From Paenibacillus glacialis (GTDB taxonomy: Bacteria; Bacillota; Bacilli; Paenibacillales; Paenibacillaceae), in assembly GCF_001637205.1 (NCBI RefSeq), contig NZ_LVJH01000017.1:1-64000 (forward strand): a stretch of DNA of 64,000 nucleotides, given 5' to 3'. Made by a program: the position numbers and the translations under genes. The notes under the pieces were generated by a model. It was given only the letters and a program-made list of their open reading frames with translations. It was not told the DNA's origin and did not search any database. Positions 53,669-63,200 of the stretch are shown here, piece by piece; position 1 is the first letter of the stretch; each line of letters opens with the position of its first letter.

Positions 53669-55409
53669 GCTCTTGCTCCTCCTTCCGTTGGGATCGGTAA
53701 ATATCTTGGTAAATGGCGCTGTTCAGAACAAGCTCATCATGGGTTCCTTCGGCTGCAATCGTACCGTTGTCACCCAGGACTAGAATCAGATCTGCGTCGA
53801 TGACGGAGGAGATCCGTTGGGCAATAATAATGGTAGTCGTATGGTCCATAAGTTCTTTGAGTGCTTTTTGTATACGAGATTCTGTTCCTAAATCTACGGC
53901 GCTAGTACTATCATCCAGAATTAATATGGTAGGACGCACAAGTAATGCTCTCGCAATAGAGATACGTTGTTTCTGGCCACCGGATAGATTAACTCCTTTT
54001 TGACCAAGAACGGTGTTATACCCGTCAGGCATACTCATGATAAAATCATGTGCTTCTGCAGCTTTAGCAGCAGCTTCAATCTCTTCTTGTCCCGCCTCAT
54101 CGTTGCCGAAGCGAATGTTATCTCGAATGGTGCCGGTGAACAGAATGGATTGCTGCAAAGCCATCCCAATCTGACCTCTTAAATCATCCAAAGGGATGTC
54201 TTTGACGTCTATTCCATCGATTAGCACACTACCGCTCGTCGTATCGTATAAGCGTGGAATAAGGCTGATCAGTGTGGATTTGCCGGACCCAGTTGCGCCA
54301 AGAATGGCAAGTGTCTGACCGGGTTCTGCTTGGAAAGATATATCTTGCAGAACTAGCTCTTCCTGTGCGGTATCATAGGCGAATGATACGTTCTTAAACT
54401 GAATATGTCCGGAATGAATGATGGAATCGCCTTCGAGTCTCTGTGCATATGTAGGATTTGAAATTTCGGTCTGGGTGTCGAGCACCTCGTTAATACGCTC
54501 AGCGGATACTTTGGCACGAGAAATGAAAGGAAGCATATTGCTAATCATGAGCATGGAGAATAATAACTGGGTGACATAGTTAATGAAGGCGATTAACTCT
54601 CCTGTTGAAAGAGAACCACTTCGGGTAAGTCCCCCACCATACCACAATACGGCAACTACACTGACATTTAGAATCAGCGTCATGATCGGCATATTTAGAG
54701 CTATCAATCGTGCGGCTTTAATAGCAATATGCGTATAGTCCTCATTAGCGTTCCCGAACCGTTTGCGTTCATAGTTCGCTCTTACGAATGCTTTTACGAC
54801 CCGAATTCCAGATAAATTCTCCTGAAGCACGTTATTCACAGCATCCAGCTTAGACTGGACTTTGGAGAACAACGGGAAGGACTTACGGATGAGAACGACT
54901 AATAAGATAAATAATAGTGGAGTGGCTATCGCTAGAATTAGAGTTAATTTCGGGCTAATGTATATCGCCATGATGAAGCTTCCGACAAACAGGAGCGGGG
55001 AGCGAATAAAGCCGCGCATAATGATTTGAACAAAAGCCTGCATTTGCATGACGTCATTGGTTAATCGAGTAATGAGCGAACCTGTCTTTATTTGATCTAG
55101 ATTGCGGAAGGAGAAGGTCTGAACTTTCTCGAATAAGTCGTTCCGCAAGTCCCTTCCGAAGTTCTGGGAGGCAATACTTGAAAATACGGTACAACCCACA
55201 CCTCCGATTGCACCAATGAGTGCTACGCCAAGCATCATGAGTCCAGTCTTCTGGATATGAGCTAGGTCGCCCGTCATGATGCCTTTATTAATAATACTTG
55301 CCATCATCATAGGTTGTAATAAATCCATCCATACCTCAAGCACCATGCACAGAGGGCCTAATAAGCTTGAAATCCAGTATGGTTTTAAATACGATTTCAA
55401 CTTCCACAT
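53652..55409 (-). CDS. heterodimeric ABC exporter, degenerate-site subunit (YfiB-like)
   Basis: A 585-residue ABC half-transporter: membrane domain about 15-310, ATPase about 335-580. Walker A GATGSGKS, signature LSGGQKQRISIARALL, but Walker B ILILDDSTSAVD has Asp where the catalytic Glu should be. This is the asymmetric pattern of BmrC/TM287/LmrC-type subunits, in which one ATP site is degenerate. Upstream gene 55421-55924 is 11 bases away and the partner overlaps its end, so the three form an operon. Confidence 0.88.
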   Translation of the reverse strand: MWKLKSYLKPYWISSLLGPLCMVLEVWMDLLQPMMMASIINKGIMTGDLAHIQKTGLMMLGVALIGAIGGVGCTVFSSIASQNFGRDLRNDLFEKVQTFSFRNLDQIKTGSLITRLTNDVMQMQAFVQIIMRGFIRSPLLFVGSFIMAIYISPKLTLILAIATPLLFILLVVLIRKSFPLFSKVQSKLDAVNNVLQENLSGIRVVKAFVRANYERKRFGNANEDYTHIAIKAARLIALNMPIMTLILNVSVVAVLWYGGGLTRSGSLSTGELIAFINYVTQLLFSMLMISNMLPFISRAKVSAERINEVLDTQTEISNPTYAQRLEGDSIIHSGHIQFKNVSFAYDTAQEELVLQDISFQAEPGQTLAILGATGSGKSTLISLIPRLYDTTSGSVLIDGIDVKDIPLDDLRGQIGMALQQSILFTGTIRDNIRFGNDEAGQEEIEAAAKAAEAHDFIMSMPDGYNTVLGQKGVNLSGGQKQRISIARALLVRPTILILDDSTSAVDLGTESRIQKALKELMDHTTTIIIAQRISSVIDADLILVLGDNGTIAAEGTHDELVLNSAIYQDIYRSQRKEEQEHVRIS

Positions 55410-55420
55410 AAAGAGCTACC

Positions 55421-55924
55421 TCACGGATTCGTAGGATTATCGGATTCATTCTCCTGTATTTCAAATAAATGAGTGAACTGTTGAATAATATCATCCACTG
55501 CTTTTAATTCTCCACTAATGACTTGTTCGATCGACTTGAATTCAGGCTGTTCTAGTTGCTGCATTAAGGTTGAACGTTTTACTTGTAATTGTTTGAGAAA
55601 AATGAGGATGCGTCCACGACGAAAAGTCTTCGCACCTTGCATGTTCTTGTCATCTCGATGGGTGGAACGTTGTACTGAGGATTCCTCTGTTTCTGTATGA
55701 TCCAATCTTCTGCGCGTTCTCTCGGTATGTTCTCCCGAATCTTTACGGTGGTCACGATCACTATGATGCCTTCCATGAGATCTTCCACGTTCACCAGCAC
55801 TTGAACCTCTTTCTGTAGCTGCTCGGTCTAAGCTACTGACTTCTCTTCGTTTGCTGGTAGCCGGAGAAGGAGAGGTTTGTTCTCTCTCGGACAATCTTTC
55901 ACGTGGGGTTATACGGCGTCGCAT
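55421..55924 (-). CDS. Arg/Ser/His-rich protein leading the ABC operon
   Basis: A 167-residue protein of no family I recognise. Residues about 1-95 are low-complexity, rich in Arg, Ser, His, Glu and Thr (RERLSEREQTS, SAGERGRSHGRHHSDRDHRKDSGEHTERTRRR) and probably disordered. Residues about 105-160 look helical and ordered (GRILIFLKQLQVKRSTLMQQLEQPEFKSIEQVISGELKAVDDIIQQF). ATG 55924 has AAGGAG eight bases upstream. It is the first gene after the tandem operators, so it might be a regulator or a transporter-associated factor. Function unknown. Confidence 0.6.
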   Translation of the reverse strand: MRRRITPRERLSEREQTSPSPATSKRREVSSLDRAATERGSSAGERGRSHGRHHSDRDHRKDSGEHTERTRRRLDHTETEESSVQRSTHRDDKNMQGAKTFRRGRILIFLKQLQVKRSTLMQQLEQPEFKSIEQVISGELKAVDDIIQQFTHLFEIQENESDNPTNP

Positions 55925-55953
55925 ATTCAACACTCCTTATTTTTGTATCATAC

Positions 55954-55995
55954 GTATACATTTGCATACATTGCAATCTGTATACAAATGTATAC
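55954..55995 (-). promoter_or_regulatory. tandem 16-bp operators before the ABC operon
   Basis: GTATACATTTGCATAC (55954-55969) and GTATACAAATGTATAC (55980-55995), two GTATAC-N4-G(T/C)ATAC palindromes 26 bases apart, also forming the larger inverted repeat GTATACATTTG/CAAATGTATAC. They lie 30-70 bases upstream of the first gene. Sites of this type are typical of TetR, MarR or similar repressors of drug exporters. No such regulator gene is next to the operon. Confidence 0.72.
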
Positions 55996-56134
55996 TTCTA
56001 AAGAAGTGTTGTCAATAACAAGTGTAACCATAGGTTGAAACCCTGTATCTCTACCTAGTGGGAGATGCGGTTTTTTGTGGTTTCGGAACAGCTGCGCTGA
56101 ACGCAAATAGGTGTTAGAAGCGAATAATCGGCCA

Positions 56135-56172
56135 TAAAAAAGCACAGCTCTGTGGTGGGAAGAGCCGTGCTG
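56135..56172 (-). terminator. terminator of ymaF
   Basis: Read on the minus strand, AGCACGGCTCT with AGAGCTGTGCT (one G-T pair) is followed by TTTTTT. It ends the gene that stops at 56197. Confidence 0.85.
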
Positions 56173-56196
56173 TATTTCGGGTTTGTTTTATAAAAT

Positions 56197-56565
56197 TTAG
56201 ACTAAAGGTTGTTGAATTAATGTAGCGAAATTGAACTGATGTACATGACCATCATTTAGTGTAGTTGATCCAGTTACAAAGTGAACATGTTTTCCATTTC
56301 CAACAGGAATTGCACGTCCGGTTCTAATTTTTTTGAGATTATGAAAATGATTCAAGAAGTCGGTATGTGTGAGATCTATTTCATGAATATGACTGTTACC
56401 TACCCGGATCACTTGACCGGTAACACCTGCAAAACGATGATTATGTCGATCGGCACCTTCTTCTGCTAATTTAGTACTTCCTTCAAATTCATGTACATGC
56501 GTTTGCGCTCTTGTTATTTTGTTGTTTCTTGTTATCTTACGATTTCTTGAGATCTTTTTAATCAT
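56197..56565 (-). CDS. ymaF: YmaF-family protein, histidine-rich
   Basis: A 122-residue protein starting with a basic tail (MIKKISRNRKITRNNKITR). Then come repeated histidine motifs: THVHEFEGSTKL, DRHNHRFAGVTGQVI, NSHIHEIDLTHTDF, NHFHNLKKIRTGRAI, KHVHFVTGSTTLNDGHVHQFNF. This is the YmaF pattern of beta-repeats with HxH pairs, suggesting metal binding or spore/sheath association; function is not established. It is alone between two terminators and divergent from the S66 peptidase gene. Confidence 0.8.
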   Translation of the reverse strand: MIKKISRNRKITRNNKITRAQTHVHEFEGSTKLAEEGADRHNHRFAGVTGQVIRVGNSHIHEIDLTHTDFLNHFHNLKKIRTGRAIPVGNGKHVHFVTGSTTLNDGHVHQFNFATLIQQPLV

Positions 56566-56659
56566 AGGTATAAGCCCTCCTTAAAGTGTTAACAAGGTAT
56601 CTTATTACAATGTGTCGAAGAATGTGTTAGGCGAGTATCTTGGTAAAGCGGAGGTCATA

Positions 56660-57697
56660 ATGAATAAACCAAATAAACTAATGTCAGGATCGAAGATTGC
56701 AATCATATCTCCATCCAATGGACTTCCCTATTTATTTCCGGGTATCTATGAACTTGGATTACAGAATCTCCAAGATATATTAGGGTTTGAAATTATTGAA
56801 ATGCCTACAGCGAGAATGTCTCCAGATGATTTATATAGGAATCCACAATGGCGTGCGAATGATATCAATGAATGTTTTAAAAATGATCAGATTGATGGGA
56901 TCATCACATCCATTGGCGGGTACGAATCGGTTAGGATTTTACCGTATTTAGACACTGAGATCATAATGAATAACCCGAAGTTCATCATGGGTTTTTCGGA
57001 TGCTACGACCTTTTTGGCATACTTCAATTTGTTAGGGTTGGTGACCTTTTACGGACCTTCTGTTATGGCAGGACTTGCGCAGTTACAACATCTACCTGAT
57101 GAATATACGCAACATGTAAAGTCGCTATTGCTTGAAGATCATTATCCATATGCTTATAAACCTTTTGCAACGTGGACAAATGGTTATAAAGACTGGGGTA
57201 ATCCAGAAACATTAGGAGAATGTAGAGAATTTAATCATAACGAAGATGGATGGACTTTTATTCAAGGAAACACAACAGTAGAGGGCTATGCCTGGGGCGG
57301 ATGTATTGAAGTTCTAGAGTTCATGAAGTCAACGGTGTATTGGCCGAGTGGAACCTTTTGGAATGATAAAATACTGTTCTTTGAAACATCAGAAGAGAAA
57401 CCTACGCCAGGGCAAGTTGGATATATGCTTCGTAATTACGGTATGCAGGGAATATTCCAGCAAATTAAGGGCGTGATCTTTGGGAGAGCCAAAGATTATT
57501 CGATTGAAGAGAAACAAGAACTGAATCAGATCATATTAAGTGTCATCAGGGATGAGTTCGGCGCTGACAATATCCCTATTGTTGTAGATGTAGACTTCGG
57601 GCATACGGATCCCAAATTAATCATTCCCTTAGGTGGATTGGTGCAGTTAAATGCTACAACAGCGGAGATAGTCCTTCTGGAAAGTCCGTTTGCCTAA
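56660..57697 (+). CDS. S66-family serine peptidase (LD-carboxypeptidase or MccF-like)
   Basis: A 345-residue cytosolic protein. The N-terminal GSKIAIISPSNGLP and GIITSIGGYESVRILPYLD precede the nucleophile elbow MGFSDATTFLAYF (Ser). ALVEYAWGGCIEVL-type text appears as GYAWGGCIEVLEFM, and the C-terminal VVDVDFGHTDPKLIIPLGG holds the catalytic histidine. This matches S66 enzymes: LdcA recycles murein tetrapeptides and MccF cleaves microcin C-type nucleotide peptides. The YxxxxW and ETSEEKPTPGQVGYMLR features are closer to the MccF side. ATG 56660 has GCGGAGG upstream; the frame is open to 56612. Confidence 0.82.
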   Translation: MNKPNKLMSGSKIAIISPSNGLPYLFPGIYELGLQNLQDILGFEIIEMPTARMSPDDLYRNPQWRANDINECFKNDQIDGIITSIGGYESVRILPYLDTEIIMNNPKFIMGFSDATTFLAYFNLLGLVTFYGPSVMAGLAQLQHLPDEYTQHVKSLLLEDHYPYAYKPFATWTNGYKDWGNPETLGECREFNHNEDGWTFIQGNTTVEGYAWGGCIEVLEFMKSTVYWPSGTFWNDKILFFETSEEKPTPGQVGYMLRNYGMQGIFQQIKGVIFGRAKDYSIEEKQELNQIILSVIRDEFGADNIPIVVDVDFGHTDPKLIIPLGGLVQLNATTAEIVLLESPFA

Positions 57698-57718
57698 TTG
57701 GTAGTTGGAATTTGTTTA

Positions 57719-57751
57719 GGAGTGCGCCATCATAGGCGTGCTCCTTTTTTT
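57719..57751 (+). terminator. terminator after the S66 peptidase
   Basis: GGAGTGCGCC/GGCGTGCTCC (two G-T pairs), then seven T. Confidence 0.88.
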
Positions 57752-57775
57752 ATCCCATTTAATGTGACGCTATAG

Positions 57776-57898
57776 TTATGCTAATAGATGTGACCATGCC
57801 TTTTTCAATTGTAGAATACTTCGTTCCATATCATTCAGATCAATTCCCCCGAAGCCCATATAGATCCTAGGAAGTGATTTGCTTGGCTTTAATCCCTT
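57776..57898 (-). pseudogene. C-terminal remnant of a MocR/PdxR-type regulator
   Basis: On the minus strand the bases before the DinB remnant read ...GLKPSKSLPRIYMGFGGIDLN then DMERSILQLKKAWSHLLA and a stop. RIxxGFxxxxxxxxxxxxxxLxxAW is the conserved end of GntR/aminotransferase (MocR) regulators, which are about 460 residues long. Only about 40 codons remain and no start is visible, so this is a fragment. Confidence 0.5.
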
Positions 57899-58417
57899 AT
57901 GTCTCAGATCGTCCAAATCGCGATTGAACAGATGAATACGCAGCTCGCAAGATTTGAAAGTAATGTGAATCGGTTATCGGAAGAAGAGGTCTGGTCTAGA
58001 TTAGCACCGGACATGAATAGTGTGGCGAATTTATGTATTCATTTAGCAGGAAGCGAGTATCAGCACTTTGTTAGTGGGTTGGGTAATCGACTTTTATAAG
58101 AGAAAGATCGCAGGAGTTCGATAGAGTAGGGGGGATATTCTAAGAGCGAATTACTTGAACAACTTCACGCTGTTCGTAGGGAGTCCATTCAGGTATTAAA
58201 CGAGTTAACGGATGAAGATTTACAAGGAGAAGTAAAAATTTATTTCAATCCTGAGGATTGGAAGCGCATGAAGGGGATAGATGCTGAATATGCTGAGCCA
58301 TGAGTTATCAGATCCGTTCAGAGCCATTTAGTATACATTGCAGAACACACTGGATATCACGCGAGTCAGATCGTGTTAATAACCAAATTGTTATTGAAAC
58401 GTAGTGCTGATTATTAA
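57899..58417 (+). pseudogene. broken DinB/DUF1572-family gene
   Basis: The start reads MSQIVQIAIEQMNTQLARFESN, then RLSEEEVWSRLAPDMNSVANLCIHLAGSEYQHFVSGLG, the front of a DinB-like (YfiT-type) four-helix protein. It stops after 66 codons. Other frames continue the family: SKSELLEQLHAVRRESIQVLNELTDEDLQGEVKIYFNP, then a TGA after YAEP, and VIRSVQSHLVYIAEHTGYHASQIVLITKLLLKRSADY. At least two frameshifts and one stop interrupt it, so it is inactive. No ribosome binding site is needed for this reading. Confidence 0.8.
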
Positions 58418-58432
58418 AAATGGGGGTGAAGG

Positions 58433-58912
58433 ATGTTGGCGGGAATCATTGAGGCAAGATTAGCGGCTTTAGAAATTGTACTTCCCCAAAGGAGTGACCC
58501 AGCTGCGAACTATATGAACTATAGCATTGTGAATGGCTTACTTTTTGTATCAGGAAAAGGTCCGTCAGGTCATCCAAAAGGGAAATTGGGCAGTGATTAT
58601 TCAACGCAAGAGGGGTATGAGTTCGCAAGGCAGGCTGGAATAGAAGTGCTCGCAGTTCTCAAACAAGCGTTAGGTAGCTTGGATCGGGTGAATCGGGTCA
58701 TTAAAGTTCAAGGTTTGATAAATGCCTGTCCTGAATTTGAGGAGCATCATCTCGTTCTGAATGGCTTCTCTGATCTTATGCAGGAAGTGTTTGGTGAGAG
58801 AGGACTTCATGCTCGCTCGGTAATGGGTGCCATTTCATTAAGAGGCAATCTTCCACTCGTGGTGGATTCTATATTTGAGGTTGAGGTGGGTGGGGAGAAT
58901 ATCTGTGTGTAA
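58433..58912 (+). CDS. RidA/YjgF-YER057c family protein
   Basis: A 159-residue trimeric-type enamine/imine deaminase relative. Residues 27-60 (NYSIVNGLLFVSGKGPSGHPKGKLGSDYSTQEGYEFAR) and about 125-150 (LHARSVMGAISLRGNLPLVVDSIFEVE) carry the family pattern including the conserved R in ARSVMGA. It is of the longer atypical branch rather than canonical RidA (about 125 residues). GGGGGTGAAGG precedes the ATG. It is 16 bases downstream of the DinB remnant. Confidence 0.78.
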   Translation: MLAGIIEARLAALEIVLPQRSDPAANYMNYSIVNGLLFVSGKGPSGHPKGKLGSDYSTQEGYEFARQAGIEVLAVLKQALGSLDRVNRVIKVQGLINACPEFEEHHLVLNGFSDLMQEVFGERGLHARSVMGAISLRGNLPLVVDSIFEVEVGGENICV

Positions 58913-59014
58913 CTTTTGTCCGGAACAAGGGACTTGTCACCCAATTTGGTTTAATAATCATTCGTCCAGCTTCTTCTCTATTCTTACTACGGTCTCTAAA
59001 ATTTCTCTACTTGT

Positions 59015-59125
59015 CTAAGTATGTAAGATGATCCGTCGAGCAAATCTATATAAACTAAAAAAGAATAATAATATTAAGGCAATAGTTATTAGTTGAGTTA
59101 AAGCAGTACCCCAATGAAATGACAT
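59015..59125 (-). CDS. 36-residue single-pass membrane peptide
   Basis: Starts MSFHWGTALTQL, then the hydrophobic ITIALILLFFFSLYRFA and a basic end RRIILHT. AAGGAG lies seven bases before the ATG. This is the size and layout of small membrane proteins such as the DUF4083 group, although the family name is only a guess. It was missed by length cut-offs. It lies between RidA and the DUF3953-like gene. Confidence 0.6.
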   Translation of the reverse strand: MSFHWGTALTQLITIALILLFFFSLYRFARRIILHT

Positions 59126-59197
59126 GATTTAATCTCCTTATGTTCGATTTATCTAATAGCTCCGTGTGGTAAGCAGGCTAGAAGAGCTTCTATGTTA

Positions 59198-59455
59198 CTA
59201 GTGGACCATTAAAACCCAAGCAAAAACAGATAATACGAATATTGAAATTAATAAATTTAGTATCGCCATTCGTTTTCGGTTCTCTTTGAAGTCGGACAGA
59301 CTCGAGAATAGAAGAGTGCAGCCCATAAATAACTGAGTATAGTTTGCTGATATTAACGTACTGTCGGGATTTATTAGGATAGAACATGCAAAGAAAATAG
59401 TAATTATCGCAAATAGTATAGAAATAATTCGGAAAGCATTTAACTTTCTCAACAT
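59198..59455 (-). CDS. small membrane protein, DUF3953-like
   Basis: An 85-residue protein with three hydrophobic helices (about 8-27, 38-52, 65-82) and a polar loop FKENRKRMA. The pattern of Leu/Phe-rich helices around a short KENRKR turn resembles DUF3953 proteins, of unknown function. The ATG is preceded by AAGGGGGT about ten bases away. Independent unit. Confidence 0.6.
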   Translation of the reverse strand: MLRKLNAFRIISILFAIITIFFACSILINPDSTLISANYTQLFMGCTLLFSSLSDFKENRKRMAILNLLISIFVLSVFAWVLMVH

Positions 59456-59564
59456 AAGACGTATACCCCCTTGATATTCGTACGTTTAAAAAAACTACTG
59501 TGTAACGTGCTTTACTTCGAAATACTTGAGCTTCTGGGAATTTTCGAAGGATATTGAAATTAAT

Positions 59565-59598
59565 AAACCCAGCCTAAAAAGTAGCATAAGCTGGGTTT
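59565..59598. terminator. hairpin after the YHYH protein gene
   Basis: AAACCCAGC/GCTGGGTTT 9-bp stem with a 16-base loop, seven bases downstream of the stop at 59605 on the minus strand. Confidence 0.65.
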
Positions 59599-59604
59599 GA
59601 TATC

Positions 59605-59775
59605 TTATTTTTTCTTTTTATGATAGTGATAGCCTGTGCAAAGTCCTTTTTGTTTAGATTTTGCGGAGCAATTATGCCCACCATTTTTATCAGTTCTTCC
59701 TGAATGTGCAAAAGCTGAAGAGGAGGTCCCAAGTAACACAATTAGAGCAATGAACAGCACAATAATTTTTTTCAT
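59605..59775 (-). CDS. small secreted YHYH-domain protein
   Basis: A 56-residue protein. Signal peptide MKKIIVLFIALIVLLGTSSSAFA (about 1-23) is followed by HSGRTDKNGGHNCSAKSKQKG and LCTGYHYHKKKK. The SGRTDxxGGHNC...LC.GYHYH pattern is that of short secreted YHYH proteins of Bacillales, of unknown role; the two cysteines may pair and the histidines bind metal. AAGGAG precedes the ATG by six bases. Confidence 0.75.
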   Translation of the reverse strand: MKKIIVLFIALIVLLGTSSSAFAHSGRTDKNGGHNCSAKSKQKGLCTGYHYHKKKK

Positions 59776-60100
59776 GTAAACTCCTTGTATGTACCCTATA
59801 CTTTAGGGTTTATTAGAATCCTTCACCATGTTATAACGAATTCCATATTAAGGATATGCAGTTTATTATGATAATTCTTAGTTAAATTCTTTTTCAACGG
59901 GTGTAAGTACTCTGTTATCTTACTTTCCTCAATCGGGTACCGTTGCTAAGATATCAAGAGCTTTAATTCCTAAAGCACATCCTTTCTGATATTGTATGGA
60001 TCTTATTAACATTATAAACGATCAATTGATACAATTGGTGGTTTTATCCATATGTACTTATGTTTAGGTAAATTACAAGTGGAATTAACTTGTTGACATG

Positions 60101-60133
60101 AAGTAACCCGGGCTTAGCCCGGGTTACTTTTTT
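60101..60133 (+). terminator. strong hairpin, plus-strand T-run, no plus-strand gene upstream
   Basis: A 13-bp stem, AAGTAACCCGGGC/GCCCGGGTTACTT, with loop TTA and six T on the plus strand. The genes on both sides are on the minus strand. It could stop the large surface-protein transcript poorly from the other side, or end a plus-strand small RNA in the 59830-60100 gap, where no coding region is seen. Confidence 0.8.
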
Positions 60134-60202
60134 ATCATATAGATGCCTTAGGATGGAAGTATAGGTCGTGCTGGTTTCCTTAATGAACCACTTCTTAAGC
60201 TA

Positions 60203-63200
60203 TTAAAAATACTTTTTGATGACTCGATAGATAAGAACCGCTGTTTCCGCTCTGGTCGCAGTCTGTCCAGGACGAAGGGCGTTACTATCGCCTTGAATGA
60301 TTCCTTCCTTGACCAATAGTGCAGCACTTTCCTTGGCATAGTCCGCCAGTTTTGTTGTATCGGTGAAACTGCCGAGATCAGATACGGCGCCACTGATTTT
60401 CAATTTTTCTGACAGTTTTAATGCTCTGGTTAACAGCACCATCATTTCTTGTCTAGTGATAAATGCTTTGGGTTCGAATCGGTCTTCTCCAGTTCCAGTG
60501 GCGAGTCCAATTTTCTTCGCAATTCCCAACGCGTCATAATAATAAGATTCTGATGCAACATCCTTAAAGTTCGAATTTGCAACAGCATCAAAACCGAAGG
60601 CTCTAACCAGGAGTAGAATGAAATCAGCCCTTGTTATCTTTTGGCCTGGTTCAAATGTCTGATCCGAGGTTCCTTTGATAATCCCTTTGGCCGCAAGATA
60701 CTCAATAGCAGACTTCGCCCAATCAAAGCGTTTATCTACATCACGGAATGAAGGGGCATCAGGCTGCTTCACATCTTTAGGAGCAGGAACGGGAACAGGG
60801 ACTGGGTTTGTGGCGTTGCCCGAAGGTCCGGAGCTTCCCTTGTCACCGTTACCGGAGTTTCCTGTATCCGAACCACCGCCGGTTGAAGCGAGTGTCGTGA
60901 CGACTCTTACATTACTGATTTTGGATATGTTACCGGATGCATCATAAGCGACGACAAAATAACGATAAGTCGTATTTGGCGTCAATCCGCTATCCTTGAA
61001 TTCTGTTTTCTCCGTCGTTGCGATCACGGAATCATTACGATAAACCTTGTATCCTACACTTCCCATATTATCGAAAGAAGGAGTCCATTTAAGCTCAATG
61101 GCCGTAGTGGATACTGCTGATGCTTTTTCGATGGTTGATTCTTTTGGCGCTTCGGTGTCTACGATGGTCGGTGTCCACCAGTTGCCAGAAACGACCATCA
61201 TGCTAAGTAAACGCAGCGTATTGCCAAAGTAAACGTCTTCGCTCGTAGGTTGCGTTGCATTATAATCCCACAAAGAGTTAAGCCAACTTTGATTGTCTGA
61301 ATCTATCATCGCGGCTACCATCATTGGAGCAGAAAATGAGTTGTCCGTATATTCCTCTAATGCCGATGAACCATCGAGCTTGTAGCCAGCCATGATTTTG
61401 CTCGGATCGTCGTTTGTCCGCTTGCGTATCCAATCGGTGAGCTTGTTCAATTGCGTCTTCGCCCGATCATCTCCCGTCAATAGATAATCTGTACCGATGC
61501 GCCAAGGCGTACGAGAGGAATTATAGCTGTAATCGCCATCTGTTTCCGACTCTAGGAATTTCGGTTCTGCGGGAACGTATTTCCCATCTATCTTCACCAC
61601 AAAGTCAGGGAGAAGTCCGGCATCAGGACTGAAGTTCTTGTAGAGATCCTGAGTGATCGAATACGTCTTGTCGATCACAAGGTCCCAATTGCGGTCGCCC
61701 GACACATTGCGGAAATCCTTCAGGTGCTGAAGCATAAAGTCAGATGGACGTGTCGCGTTTCCGTACTTAGGATCACTGTCATCTACCCAATCCGCTAATT
61801 TTAATGTCCAATCGGAATGATTAACATCGTTTTTCATAATGGCATTGATCACTTTTTTGGCTTCAGCTAAATAATTGATTTCGCCAACGCTTCCCCACTG
61901 GCTGTCCGCAAGCAGTAAAGCGTATGCGATATCCATATCTCCATCTGTAGCAGAGTCAACACCGCTGACATCAACGATGCCTTGGCCCGTATCACCCTGC
62001 CTCCAAGCCATCAGATCAGGGTTGATGCTGCTCGGATGGGCTCTGAAGTAACGGTACAACCCATCAAAATAAGACTTGGCTTCCGGATCATGGCCAGCCA
62101 TATAGGCAGTAATCAACATACCGTAGCCATGTGCTTCAGAAACGGTTATCGCATCATAATCGACATTGAGATCATCATCATGTTCCTTCTTGAACCAATC
62201 TCCGTCGGCATACCATACATAGTATTGTGACGGATCTGATTCTTTAAGATAAGGATTCGGTTTCAAATATTTCTTCTTCCATTCATCGAACAAACGGGCC
62301 ACAGTTGCATCGATTTGCGCCTGCGGCTGATGATTCGGTTTAATCGAGCCAGCAGCAAAGCTCGTATGCTGAGGGAAAGGTCTGAGAGTAGAAGAACCAT
62401 TGGAAGATGGCTTCGTCTTCAGACGGATCTCGTTAGAAGCAAGCGATTCAACTCCGCTCTCGTTCACTGCCTTTACCGTATACTGATATTCTGAATTGGG
62501 ATTCAAACCGATATCGGTAAAGGAGGTTTCTTGGGTCTTTCCAGCGAGAACACCATTGCGGTACACATGGTATTTGGCTGGTTTTGTGCCGGAAGATTCC
62601 GTCCATGACAGATCAATTTGGAAAGGAGAAATGACCTTGCCAACCAAGTGGGTCGGAGCCGAAGGCGGTTCATTCCCTGATGGACCTTCCAGTGTACGGA
62701 CTTCCACCTTTTCAGAATTGTCTCTGCAACCGACTGCCTTGATGACCAGATTGTATTGGATTGCTGGATTCAAATCCTCGATTGTTAAGCTGTATTGCGT
62801 CGTAGTCTCTTTAACTTGCTGATAGACACTCCAGTGCTTGCTAACTTTATCATCCTTCTCATACACTCGGAAACCTCTTACAGGGTCCTTACTGGACGCA
62901 GGTGCTTTCCAGGTAAGTATCGCCTTGTTGCCCTGCAGTTCAACCTTTGCATCAACCACTGGTGCAGGCTTAGTGTCTGTACGTTTAATTCCGTAATGAT
63001 CGTATACCTTCAGGCCATCTTCTCCAAAACCTGGCTGACCTTCGTCTTTAACGGCTGCCGTCATAGCATCAAATTTAAGAACCTGATCCGACAGGGACAC
63101 ATCGGTAAACATTTTCTTCTCAGGTTGTTCGTCGATTGCTGCAAAGTAGTCGTCGTAAGGAATTGGCTTGCCGTCTGGACCAATGATTTCTTTAGGTTCC

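Noticed and set aside
59929-60012. 27-codon minus-strand frame ending GIKALDILATVPD
   Set aside because: It looks protein-like but has no ribosome binding site and no recognised family; possibly a gene remnant, too short to call.
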